Shown in pieces: positions 8,029 through 14,866 of a DNA stretch of 62,518 nucleotides (the stretch's first letter is position 1; each line of letters starts with the position of its first letter). Under the pieces are notes generated by a model. The model was not told the origin of the DNA. It did not search any database and worked only from the letters and a program-made list of their open reading frames with translations. Position numbers and translations under genes: made by a program. This DNA is from Streptomyces hokutonensis (GTDB taxonomy: Bacteria; Actinomycetota; Actinomycetes; Streptomycetales; Streptomycetaceae). The stretch spans positions 1-62,518 of the forward strand of contig NZ_BARG01000100.1 of assembly GCF_000376565.1 (NCBI RefSeq). The letters are read 5' to 3'.

Positions 8029-8376
8029 CTAGCCCGCCGCCCGTGCCCCGGCCTGGTGGATGTCGACCCGGTCGAGCACCGCCACCGCCTGGGTGTGCTC
8101 CAGCACGTCCTGCACGCCGAGCAGGAAGCACCGCAGGCGGTCCTCCTCGTCAACGAGCACGACCGCGCACGGGCCCTTCGCGGCCAGATGGGCAGGGCGT
8201 TCACGGCAGATCCGGCGCTGGGCGCCGAAGCCGGTGAAGCCGTGGAAGACGCTCGCCCCGGCCAGGCCCTCGCGATGGGCCCGGTGCACGAGTTCGGCGT
8301 AGGCGGGCCGGTGGTGCCACAGCACCGCCCCGTCGAGGTGGATGGTCACACGGACGGCGCCGTCGGTATCAGGCAT
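8029..8376 (-). CDS. DUF190 protein, copy 1
   Basis: A 115-residue protein of the DUF190 family: VTIHLDGAVLWHHRPAYAEL followed by VHRAHREGLAGASVFHGFTGFG. DUF190 proteins resemble the trimeric PII/CutA fold and are often encoded beside crcB, as copy 2 is in this window (12184-12531). Their role is unknown; a sensor or regulator of the fluoride channel is plausible. GAGGAGG lies 4-10 nt before the ATG. It is divergent from the ppa operon. Confidence 0.88.
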   Translation of the reverse strand: MPDTDGAVRVTIHLDGAVLWHHRPAYAELVHRAHREGLAGASVFHGFTGFGAQRRICRERPAHLAAKGPCAVVLVDEEDRLRCFLLGVQDVLEHTQAVAVLDRVDIHQAGARAAG

Positions 8377-8504
8377 CGCCCACCTCCTCGTGCGCGCTGT
8401 TCCGACCGTACTGCCGCGCAGGCAGGGCGAACAGAGCCCGCACCAGGCCGGGTTGACCAGGCCGGCCCCCGAGTGCAGGACCTCGATCAGGCAAGGAGGC
8501 CGTC

Positions 8505-9005
8505 GTGGAGTTCGACGTGATCGTGGAGATCCCCCAGGGGTCCCGCAACAAATACGAGATGGACCACGAGCTGCACCGCATCCGGCTGGACCGGCTGCTG
8601 TTCACCTCGACCAGGTACCCCGCCGACTACGGCTACATCGAGCACACCCTCGGCGGTGACGGGGACCCGCTGGATGCCCTGATCCTGGTAGGGGAACCGA
8701 CGTTCCCCGGCTGCCTCATCGAATGCCGGGCCGTCGGCATGTTCGTGATGAAGGACGAGCACGGCCCGGACGAGAAGGTGCTGTGCGTGCCCGCCCACGA
8801 CCCGCGCTGGGCAGGCGTGCAGGACATCGGCGACGTCTCCCACTTCGACCAGTTGGAGTTCACCCACTTCTTCGAGGTCTACAAGGACCTGGAACCCGGC
8901 AAGTCCGTCGAGGGCTCCCACTGGGAGGGACGAGAGCAGGCGTACGCGGAGATCGAGGCGTCCCGCAGGCGGGCCGCGGACGCCTCGGCCGGGAAGTCCT
9001 CGTGA
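8505..9005 (+). CDS. ppa: Inorganic pyrophosphatase, family I
   Basis: This 166-residue enzyme hydrolyses pyrophosphate to phosphate in the cytoplasm. The metal-binding signature GDGDPLDALIL places Asp52, Asp54 and Asp57, and RNKYE and ADYGYIEHT are also typical. Length matches bacterial family I. GTG start with AAGGAGG upstream. Fluoride is a classic inhibitor of this enzyme class, so an extra copy beside eno and crcB makes sense as replacement capacity. Its stop overlaps the next start as GTGA. Confidence 0.95.
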   Translation: MEFDVIVEIPQGSRNKYEMDHELHRIRLDRLLFTSTRYPADYGYIEHTLGGDGDPLDALILVGEPTFPGCLIECRAVGMFVMKDEHGPDEKVLCVPAHDPRWAGVQDIGDVSHFDQLEFTHFFEVYKDLEPGKSVEGSHWEGREQAYAEIEASRRRAADASAGKSS

Positions 9006-9757
9006 GCGTGCCGGGCACGCTGGTCCTGCTGCGGCACGGACAGAGCACCGCCAACGCTCAGGGCCGCTTCACCGGCTGGGGCGACGTCCCGCTGACGGCC
9101 CACGGGGAGAAGCAGGCCGCCGCCGCGGCGCAGCTTCTGGCCGAGGACGGGCTGGTGCCCGATGTCGTACACACCTCGGTGCTGCGGCGCTCGATCCGCA
9201 CCGCGGACATCCTGCTGGAGGAGATGGACCGCTCCTGGATCCCGGTCCACCGCACCTGGCGGCTCAACGAGCGCCAGTACGGGGCACTCACCGGCCGCGC
9301 CAAACGCGAGGTCCGCCGCGAGGCCGGTGCCGCGCAGTACCAGGCGTGGCGCCGCTCGCTCACCGCCACTCCGGGCCCGCTGGACGGCGACGCACTTGCC
9401 TGTCTGCGCGCGGATCCCCGCTACGCCGCCCTGCGCGGCGGCGGGCTGCCGGCCGTGGAGAGCCTGGCCGACATGATCGCCCGGGTCGCCCCCTACTGGG
9501 CGGACATCCTCGCCGGACAGCTGCACAGCGGGCGTCGCGTGCTGGTGGTCGCCCACGGCAATGCGCTGCGCGTCCTGATCGCGGTCCTGGACCGGCTCAC
9601 CGAGCAGGAGGTCGAGGACCTGAACATCCCGACCGGGACACCGCTGCGCTACGACTTCGACTGCGAGCTGCGACCCGTCGTACGCGGAGGGGGCTATCTG
9701 GACCCCAAGAGTGCCCGAGTGGCCGCGGCGGCCGTCGCCGCCGAAGGCGAGGCTTGA
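9002..9757 (+). CDS. gpmA: 2,3-bisphosphoglycerate-dependent phosphoglycerate mutase
   Basis: The enzyme interconverts 3- and 2-phosphoglycerate in glycolysis. In 251 residues it shows the phosphohistidine motif LLRHGQSTAN (His12), GRFTGWGDVPLT, ERQYGALTGR and the second active-site His in VVAHGNALR. GTG at 9002 overlaps the ppa stop and gives VSVPGTLVLLRHG; longer in-frame readings into ppa are not protein-like. Residues 130-150 (about WRRSLTATPG..DALACLRADPRY) are shorter and divergent relative to the typical insert. It sits directly ahead of enolase, the next glycolytic step. Confidence 0.93.
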   Translation: MSVPGTLVLLRHGQSTANAQGRFTGWGDVPLTAHGEKQAAAAAQLLAEDGLVPDVVHTSVLRRSIRTADILLEEMDRSWIPVHRTWRLNERQYGALTGRAKREVRREAGAAQYQAWRRSLTATPGPLDGDALACLRADPRYAALRGGGLPAVESLADMIARVAPYWADILAGQLHSGRRVLVVAHGNALRVLIAVLDRLTEQEVEDLNIPTGTPLRYDFDCELRPVVRGGGYLDPKSARVAAAAVAAEGEA

Positions 9758-9817
9758 ACCGGCAGACCACGAAAGCGAACCGCCATCCTCTCCGACCGGA
9801 CGACGAAGGAACCCAGC

Positions 9818-11092
9818 ATGTCCCTGCACATCGCTCACCTGCACGCCGTGGAGATCCTCGACTCCCGCGCCCGCCCCACCCTCGCCGTGACCCTCACCAC
9901 CGCGGACGGCACCCGCGTGCGCGCCGGGGTCCCCTCCGGCGCGTCCACCGGCACCCGCGAGGCCGTAGAACTCCGAGACGGTGACAAGGACCGCTACAAC
10001 GGGCAGGGCGTGCTGACGGCCGTCGGCCACGTCAACGGCGAGATCGCCCAAGCCCTCACCGGCCGCACCTTCACGACCGCCGTCGAGATCGACCGCGCGC
10101 TGATCGAACTGGACGGTACCGACACCAAGTCCCGGCTCGGCGCCAATGCCATCATCGGGGTCTCCCTCGCCGCCTGCCGCGCCGAGGCCGCGCTCGCCGG
10201 ACGGGAGTTGTGGCAGCACCTCGCCCAGCTCGCCGGTACCACCCCCCGTCTGCCAGTGCCGCACTTCAACGTGGTCAACGGCGGCGTCCACGCCGCGAAC
10301 AGCCTGGACTTCCAGGAGTTCATGCTCGCCCCGCTCGGCGCCCCGAGCCTGCCGGAGGCGGTCCGCGCCGGGGCCGAGGTCTACGCGAAGCTCAAGGCCC
10401 GTCTCTCCGCCGAAGGGCACGCCACCGGGCTGGGCGACGAGGGCGGCTTCGCCCCCGCCATCGACCGCCCCGAGGACGTTCTGCAGCTCCTCGTCGAGGC
10501 CATCACCGACGCCGGATACACCCCCGGCCGCGACGGCATCGCCATCGCCCTGGACCCGGCCGCCAGCGAGTTCCGCAGCGCGGCTGACGGGCTCTACCGG
10601 GTCGCGGGCGACGCTCTGAGCAGTGACCAGCTCATCGACCGCTACGAGGCGATCACCGACCGCTTCCCGGTCTGGTCGATCGAGGACGGGCTGGCCGAGG
10701 ACGACTGGGACGGCTGGGTCCGCCTGACCGAACGCCTCGGCGACCGCGTGCAGTTGATGGGCGACGACATCTTCGTCACCAACCCGGCCATCATCACCGA
10801 GGCAATCAGCAAGAAGATCGGCAACTCCGCCCTGATCAAGGTCAACCAGATCGGCACGGTCACCGAGACCCTGGAGGCGATGCGGATCTGCCGCGAGGCC
10901 GGCTACACGCAGATGGTCTCCCACCGCTCCGGCGAGACCGAGGACTCCTTCATCGCCGACCTCGTCGTCGGCACCGGCAGCGGCCAGCTCAAGTCCGGCG
11001 CACCGGCCCGCGGTGAACGCGTCGCCAAGTACAACCGGCTCATCGAGATCGCCGCGGCCGAGCCCGCCCTGCCGTACGGGCTGAACCGCTGA
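9818..11092 (+). CDS. eno: Enolase (accessory copy)
   Basis: This 424-residue enzyme converts 2-phosphoglycerate to phosphoenolpyruvate. The catalytic and metal residues are all present: SGASTG (40-45), His168, Glu177, Glu218 in GDEGGF, Asp256, Glu299, Asp326, Lys351, HRS 379-381 and Lys402. One oddity is DSRARPT near residue 15, where most enolases have DSRGNPT. Enolase is strongly inhibited by fluoride plus phosphate with Mg2+. The ppa-gpmA-eno order beside crcB points to a fluoride-induced backup of sensitive steps. A housekeeping enolase is expected elsewhere in the genome. Confidence 0.95.
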   Translation: MSLHIAHLHAVEILDSRARPTLAVTLTTADGTRVRAGVPSGASTGTREAVELRDGDKDRYNGQGVLTAVGHVNGEIAQALTGRTFTTAVEIDRALIELDGTDTKSRLGANAIIGVSLAACRAEAALAGRELWQHLAQLAGTTPRLPVPHFNVVNGGVHAANSLDFQEFMLAPLGAPSLPEAVRAGAEVYAKLKARLSAEGHATGLGDEGGFAPAIDRPEDVLQLLVEAITDAGYTPGRDGIAIALDPAASEFRSAADGLYRVAGDALSSDQLIDRYEAITDRFPVWSIEDGLAEDDWDGWVRLTERLGDRVQLMGDDIFVTNPAIITEAISKKIGNSALIKVNQIGTVTETLEAMRICREAGYTQMVSHRSGETEDSFIADLVVGTGSGQLKSGAPARGERVAKYNRLIEIAAAEPALPYGLNR

Positions 11093-11120
11093 CGGGCCTC
11101 TGGGGTAAAACCGTGGCATC

Positions 11121-11160
11121 GAGCGGTGGTTCAGGAAGCCCGCCATCTTGACCACCGCTC
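11121..11160 (+). terminator. Inverted repeat after eno, possible terminator
   Basis: GAGCGGTGGTTCA and TGACCACCGCTC form a stem of about 11 bp around a loop of about 15 nt, 28 bp after the enolase stop. It lies only 24 bp ahead of riboswitch B, so either the promoter of riboswitch B overlaps it or riboswitch B is read through from the eno operon. Confidence 0.4.
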
Positions 11161-11183
11161 CGCGGAGTTGTTCACTCGCTTGT

Positions 11184-11259
11184 GGCGATGGATCCCGCCG
11201 GGACCGTTCTGGTCCGAACCGCCTGCCCGGGGCTGATGGTTCCTGACCTGGTCAGGAAC
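11184..11259 (+). promoter_or_regulatory. Fluoride riboswitch B
   Basis: GGCGATGGATCCCGCC is followed by a GGACC/GGTCC hairpin, then GAACCGCC, then GGGGCTGATGGTTCCTGACC. This is the cleanest match of the four to the fluoride aptamer (GGNGATGG, AACCGCC, CTGATG..CCT). GTTCCTGACC (11239-11248) can re-pair with GGTCAGGAAC (11250-11259), the same switching hairpin as in riboswitch A. GGAGG (11272-11276) and a GTG start (11284) follow, but the gene behind it looks decayed. Confidence 0.9.
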
Positions 11260-11283
11260 GCATGCCTTCCCGGAGGTACGCAA

Positions 11284-11637
11284 GTGGAACCGTCGTACAG
11301 GACCTCACGCCCCGTACTCAGCTGTCGACGTGCCCCCGCCCCTCGCGATCTCCCACCGCATGTGTCTCCGACACTCCTTGGACGGGCTGGGCCGCGCCCC
11401 ATGGCGGGCTCCCGCGGTTCCAGCCTCCAGCCCTTTGACGCGGGTCCCGCCGGGCGATCACCCGCGCGCCCGGTTCCGGCAAAGGGCACGGTTGGGGGCG
11501 CGCCGCCCCACGGGTGGCGCGCCCCCCACTCAAAGCGTTCCGGGGATCAGCGCCGGGTAGCCGGCGTGACGGCCAGCAGCACCAGAGCAAGGACCTGGAC
11601 GGCGACCACGACCGTGATCAGCACGGGGATCGAGTAG
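11284..11637 (+). pseudogene. Decayed ORF behind riboswitch B
   Basis: The frame begins VEPSYRTSRPVL after a good GGAGG, loosely like the start of the CPA2 antiporter behind riboswitch A (MESAYYVAAVLAV). After about 12 codons it becomes Arg/Pro-rich with no family likeness, and it runs through a strong terminator hairpin and the MFS remnant on the other strand. I read this as the first codons of a lost fluoride-responsive gene, probably an antiporter, joined to unrelated DNA. A genuine short peptide is possible but unsupported. Confidence 0.35.
11493..11528. terminator. GC-rich hairpin terminator
   Basis: TGGGGGCGCGCCGCCC / GGTGGCGCGCCCCCCA can pair around CACG or so, with one or two mismatches. 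It lies between the riboswitch B transcript and the end of the oppositely oriented crcB operon, and so can serve both convergent transcripts. Confidence 0.55.
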
Positions 11638-11783
11638 CCGTACAGACCGCCCGTCAAGGCCCCACCGGCCAGGCTCGCCGCGCCGACGACGCCGGCGAAC
11701 AGGCCGTAGGCGGTCGCCCGCCGGACGAAGTCCGCCAGCAGGCTGACCGTGCCGAACCACACCACGAACCTCCAAGGCCCCAT
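11547..11783 (-). pseudogene. MFS transporter remnant with large internal deletion
   Basis: The 78-codon frame begins MGPWRFVVWFGTVSLLADFV, the usual N-terminus of an actinomycete MFS permease. It then jumps straight to RRATAYGLFAGVVGAASLAGG and a final two-helix end. A full member is about 400 residues, so roughly 320 residues are missing in frame. The remnant follows crcB2 by 29 bp on the same strand, suggesting that a transporter was once the last gene of the fluoride operon. The fused product may still be translated as a short membrane protein. Confidence 0.7.
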
Positions 11784-11812
11784 CTCGGCCGGCCGTTGAC
11801 CAGACGCCCTGG

Positions 11813-12187
11813 TCACGTCCACAGTGCGTCGGCGAACGCAACGCCGACGAACACCGCGCCCAGCCCGGCGACCACGCTCGCGACCACGTTGGCGGCGGCG
11901 AAGAACCGCGCCCCGTCCTCGGCCAGCCGCAGCGTCTCGTACGAGAACGTCGAGTACGTCGTCAGCGCCCCGCACAGCCCCGTGCCCAGCAAAAGCTGCA
12001 GCTGGGAGGAGGCGGCACCGGCCACCACCGCACCGCTCAGCAGGCCCAGCACGAAGCAGCCCACGACGTTCACCGTGAAGGTGCCCCACGGAAAGACCGT
12101 GTCGTGCCGCTTCTGCACGGCCCGGTCCGTCAGATACCGCAGCGGGGCACCTACCGCACCGCCGACGACGACCAGCAGCCAGTTCAC
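11813..12187 (-). CDS. crcB: Fluoride channel subunit CrcB/Fluc, copy 2
   Basis: This 124-residue protein with four membrane helices exports fluoride as half of a dual-topology dimer. It shows GGAVGAPLRY (9-18), the pore Asn in FTVNVVG (Asn40) and GALTTYSTFSYE (73-84). In the Phe-box the first aromatic is Tyr and the second Phe, the reverse of copy 1. GTG start overlaps the DUF190 stop as GTGA. Paired crcB genes usually encode the two opposite-orientation subunits of a heterodimer. Confidence 0.93.
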   Translation of the reverse strand: MNWLLVVVGGAVGAPLRYLTDRAVQKRHDTVFPWGTFTVNVVGCFVLGLLSGAVVAGAASSQLQLLLGTGLCGALTTYSTFSYETLRLAEDGARFFAAANVVASVVAGLGAVFVGVAFADALWT

Positions 12188-12531
12188 CCGTCGCTCCCCC
12201 TGCCGACGTACCGAATGACCTCGCATTCGTCGAGAATCACCAGTCCCTCGGCGACGAGTTCGTCCAGCTGCGGCAGAAAAGCGCGCACCAGATCCTCGGT
12301 GTCCACGATCACGATCGCCACCGGCAGGTCCTCGCTCAGCGACAGCAGCCGCGAGGTGTGGATCAGCGACGACGCACCGAAGCCCTCGATGCCCCGGAAG
12401 ACAGAGGCACCCGCCAGCCCGGCCCGGTGCGCGCGGTGCACGATCTCCGAGTACAGCGGCTTGTGATGCCAGGTGTCGTTCTCCCCGATGAACACCGTCA
12501 ACCGCAGAGCCCTGCCCGTCAGCCTCGTCAT
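12184..12531 (-). CDS. DUF190 protein, copy 2 (within crcB operon)
   Basis: This 115-residue DUF190 protein contains LRLTVFIGENDTWHHKPLY and VHRAHRAGLAGASVFRGIEG, closely similar to copy 1 at 8029-8376. ATG 12531 overlaps the crcB1 stop (ATGA), and GGAGG is 7 nt upstream; an ATG at 12543 is a less likely start. It also overlaps crcB2 at its end, so crcB1-DUF190-crcB2 is one tightly coupled operon. The likely role is a small regulatory partner of the fluoride channel (inference from linkage). Confidence 0.9.
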   Translation of the reverse strand: MTRLTGRALRLTVFIGENDTWHHKPLYSEIVHRAHRAGLAGASVFRGIEGFGASSLIHTSRLLSLSEDLPVAIVIVDTEDLVRAFLPQLDELVAEGLVILDECEVIRYVGRGSDG

Positions 12532-13013
12532 CCCTGCCTCCATGCCAGAACACGGCGCGTCGCCGTCACCGCGAGCCAAACGGCGGCGAGCGCCGCCAGC
12601 AACGTCACCGCGAGATACGCCAGCCCCGTCCGGGCATGGCCACCGTCCACGAGCTTCTGGATGTCGACGGCGTACGTCGAGAAGGTCGTAAAGCCGCCCA
12701 GCACACCGGTGCCGAAGAACGGCCGCACCAGCCGGTGCGCCGCCCACACATCCGTGATCACCACCATGAAGACACCGATCACCGCACAGCCGACGGCGTT
12801 GATCCACAGAGTGGTCCACGGGAACGCCCCAACGGAGGCCGGCCACAGGAGCGAGGCCCCGTACCGGGCCGAAGCCCCGATGGATCCGCCGAGCGCCACC
12901 ACCGCCACAACCGGTCCCTGCGCCCGCCACGACTGCTGCCGCTGCGCGGGCACGCTCAGATCGACATCGGGATCCGTGGGCTCGTCCACCGCCTGGGGCT
13001 TCGGGGCTGTCAT
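12528..13013 (-). CDS. crcB: Fluoride channel subunit CrcB/Fluc, copy 1
   Basis: The protein has 161 residues. About 33 hydrophilic N-terminal residues precede four membrane helices, with GGSIGASARY (42-51), Asn72 and GGFTTFSTY (106-114). The extra N-terminal tail is absent from copy 2. ATG 13013 has GTAGGAG 11 nt upstream; the open frame upstream of it covers the riboswitch and is not coding. Phe-box: Phe then Tyr, complementary to copy 2. First gene of the riboswitch-controlled fluoride export operon. Confidence 0.93.
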   Translation of the reverse strand: MTAPKPQAVDEPTDPDVDLSVPAQRQQSWRAQGPVVAVVALGGSIGASARYGASLLWPASVGAFPWTTLWINAVGCAVIGVFMVVITDVWAAHRLVRPFFGTGVLGGFTTFSTYAVDIQKLVDGGHARTGLAYLAVTLLAALAAVWLAVTATRRVLAWRQG

Positions 13014-13070
13014 GAACGTACGTCTCCTACTCGCCGGGGCCCGCGCACACGCGGGCACACACCATCGCAA

Positions 13071-13126
13071 GTAGGGACTGTTGGCGGCGCCGGTGCCGCG
13101 GTTCGGGTACGGCGAGCCCCACCGCC
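13071..13126 (-). promoter_or_regulatory. Fluoride riboswitch D, divergent form
   Basis: On the reverse strand: GGCGGTGGGGCTCGCC, GTACCCGAACCGCGG, then a GCCG-rich stem and CCAACAGTCCCTAC. The overall layout and the ends match the other three riboswitches (compare GGTGATGGGGCTCACC in C), and CCCTAC is a classic 3' end. Two otherwise conserved spots differ: GGTGG for GATGG and CAACA for TGATG. A GCCCGCG/CGCGGGC hairpin (13042-13060) just before the ribosome binding site is a possible expression platform. Location upstream of crcB strongly supports the call. Confidence 0.65.
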
Positions 13127-13383
13127 GCGCCGCGATCACAGACCACGGCCGGAAGCCAGACTAACGCGGGTGCCTGCTGCGGCGCGTTGGCGTCCACGTT
13201 CCGGACCTGTCGCGGTATCTCGATACGTAGCCAAGACAACCCGCTGAGCAGGGATGACGTCCGCCGCCCTGGTCTCAGCTCCGGTCTCATACGCCCGCGT
13301 CCAGCACCGTACGAAACCCCCACCAGCACCCGCTCCACCCCAGGTCAGAACACCCCGTCCCCCACCGACCCCCCGGACGAAGA

Positions 13384-13440
13384 CTTGGAAAGCGTGTTGG
13401 GGGCAACCCCTCACGAGTTCGAATCTCGTATTCTCCGCCA
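13384..13440 (+). other. 3' portion of tRNA-Ser(GGA), att-like integration scar
   Basis: The sequence starts at the anticodon arm (CTTGGAAAG, anticodon GGA). It continues through a long variable arm (TTGGGGGCAACCCC), the T arm (ACGAGTTCGAATCTCGT) and the acceptor strand ATTCTCCGCCA. The upstream half (acceptor 5' strand and D arm) is missing: the preceding bases are CCCCCCGGACGAAGA. Such 3' tRNA copies are left at the distal end of elements that integrate into tRNA genes. With this orientation the element would lie to the left, i.e. over the fluoride cluster. Confidence 0.85.
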
Positions 13441-13561
13441 GTGCCTCACCGGGCACGATGTCGATGGGCCCCGCTGTTAGGAGTTCCATCTCTGACTGCG
13501 CAGGGTGCGGATGTTCGTGCAACGCGTCACCGATGGTGCGAGCGGAACAACGCCGTACGTG

Positions 13562-14389
13562 TCAACGAACAGCCCCGGCTGTCGAGGCGGGGGATGCCAG
13601 CTCCGCCTTTCCGGCGCGCCCGAGGCGGACGGACAGCACGTCGACGGCCCTCAGTGCGGGCCCGGCCAGGGCGAAGCCGAGGCCCATCACCAGGATGCCG
13701 ACGGCCGCGTCCATCAGGTAGTGGTTGGCCGTGCCCAGCACGATCAGGGTGGTCGCAACCGGGTAGATCACGCCGAGTGTGCGTACTGGCCAGTGCCGCC
13801 CGTAGCGGAAGAGCAGGATTCCGCACCACAGCGACCAGCCGACGTGCAGACTGGGCATGGCCGCGTACTGGTTGGTGAGATGGCCCATGCCGCGCGGTGC
13901 GCTCGCATCGCTGCCCCACCAGCCGAAGGAGCTGTACAGCGCCATGGTGTCGATGAAGCCGTGACCGCCTGTCAGCAGTCTCGGCGGGGCGGTGGGCAGC
14001 ACAGTGAAGCCGACCAGGCCGATCAAGGTGGAGATCGTCAGCCAGGTACGGGCCCTGCGGTAGTGCACGGGGTGGCGGCGCCACAGCCAGACCAGGGTGG
14101 CGGGAGTGACGACGTAGTGCAGCGAGGCGTACGCGAAGTCGGCGGGCACGCCCAGGAAGGCATGGTTCGCAAAAAGCCTGTTGAACCAGCGTTCGGGGTC
14201 CAGGTGTACCAGTTGCTCGTCGTGCAGGATGTCGGCGCCGTGGCTCACGGCGTCGCTCACTGCTCCCCTGACCAGCAGACGCGCCCCGGAATAAAGGGTG
14301 TAGACGACGGCTATGAGCGGCAGTTCCGACCACCAGCGAAGGCGCCCGCGGTAAGCCGCGGCACGGAGTGCGGTGGTGTTGATCGTCAT
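13562..14389 (-). CDS. PAP2-family membrane phosphatase/phosphotransferase 1
   Basis: The protein has 275 residues and about six membrane helices. The motif NQYAAMPSLHVGWS (His in SLH) and ANHYLMDAAVG (late His/Asp) match the PAP2/aureobasidin-resistance-like inositolphosphotransferase group common in Streptomyces. It should act on a lipid phosphate at the membrane. ATG 14389 has AGGAGA 10 nt upstream. The leader carries operator-like site 1 (14513-14532), shared with the marR/lgt and MFS promoters. It is similar in length and plan to the PAP2 gene at 17558. Confidence 0.85.
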   Translation of the reverse strand: MTINTTALRAAAYRGRLRWWSELPLIAVVYTLYSGARLLVRGAVSDAVSHGADILHDEQLVHLDPERWFNRLFANHAFLGVPADFAYASLHYVVTPATLVWLWRRHPVHYRRARTWLTISTLIGLVGFTVLPTAPPRLLTGGHGFIDTMALYSSFGWWGSDASAPRGMGHLTNQYAAMPSLHVGWSLWCGILLFRYGRHWPVRTLGVIYPVATTLIVLGTANHYLMDAAVGILVMGLGFALAGPALRAVDVLSVRLGRAGKAELASPASTAGAVR

Positions 14390-14512
14390 GCGGGCGTGTC
14401 TCCTGATTCCCCGAAGGCAGCGGGGCGGCGGCCATGGCGTGGGGCGCACCGTCGCCGCTTCACCAGCAGGGACATGGGCACCGAACACGTAGCTGTCAGA
14501 ACATGTTGATTG

Positions 14513-14532
14513 CCGAATATATCGGCAACCGA
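14513..14532. promoter_or_regulatory. Operator-like site 1 (CCGAATATATCGGCAACCGA)
   Basis: This 20-bp sequence contains two overlapping inverted repeats, CCGA..TCGG and TCGG-CAA-CCGA. It is 124 bp upstream of the PAP2 start in the 477-bp gap 14390-14866, where I see no gene. Related sites occur at 16592 and 20033, in front of marR/lgt and the MFS gene. It probably binds the MarR protein encoded at 15988-16518. Confidence 0.6.
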
Positions 14533-14866
14533 AGAGAACGGGCGCTGGTACACCGCCCGTTCGCCTTCGTTCGCCCTTCGTTTCGCTCTCCGCTCCCCCG
14601 TGCACCACCGTCTGCACACGGCAGGCTCACAGATCCGGCGCGGGAGGGTCGTCGCCCTCGGCATGGGCCACGTCCCGCGACTCGGGCCCGGCACACCGAC
14701 CCTGGCCGAGAGGGTCGAGGATGACGCACCGGACGGAACAGCCGCTCGCACCGTGCTGCGGGAGCGGGAAGCTCATGTCCTGCCCCCGTCGTGTGGGTGC
14801 CGTCGCTGCGTCGTAGGGTCCTGCCCCGGCAGAGGACCGAGCTGTTGCGACCACCGGGGGCTGGCA

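Noticed and set aside
8879..11155. Long minus-strand open frame (758 codons) opposite ppa-gpmA-eno
   Set aside because: Val/Gly/Ala-rich shadow with no motifs. The plus-strand genes carry intact catalytic residues.
13030..13068. GCGATGGTGTGTGCCC as a second fluoride aptamer
   Set aside because: It has one GATGG-like block, but no following AACCGCC block and no CTGATG block. Part of it is better explained as a hairpin before the RBS.
13014..13139. N-terminal extension of crcB copy 1
   Set aside because: It would translate the riboswitch-like leader. ATG 13013 has a strong ribosome binding site and gives a family-typical protein.
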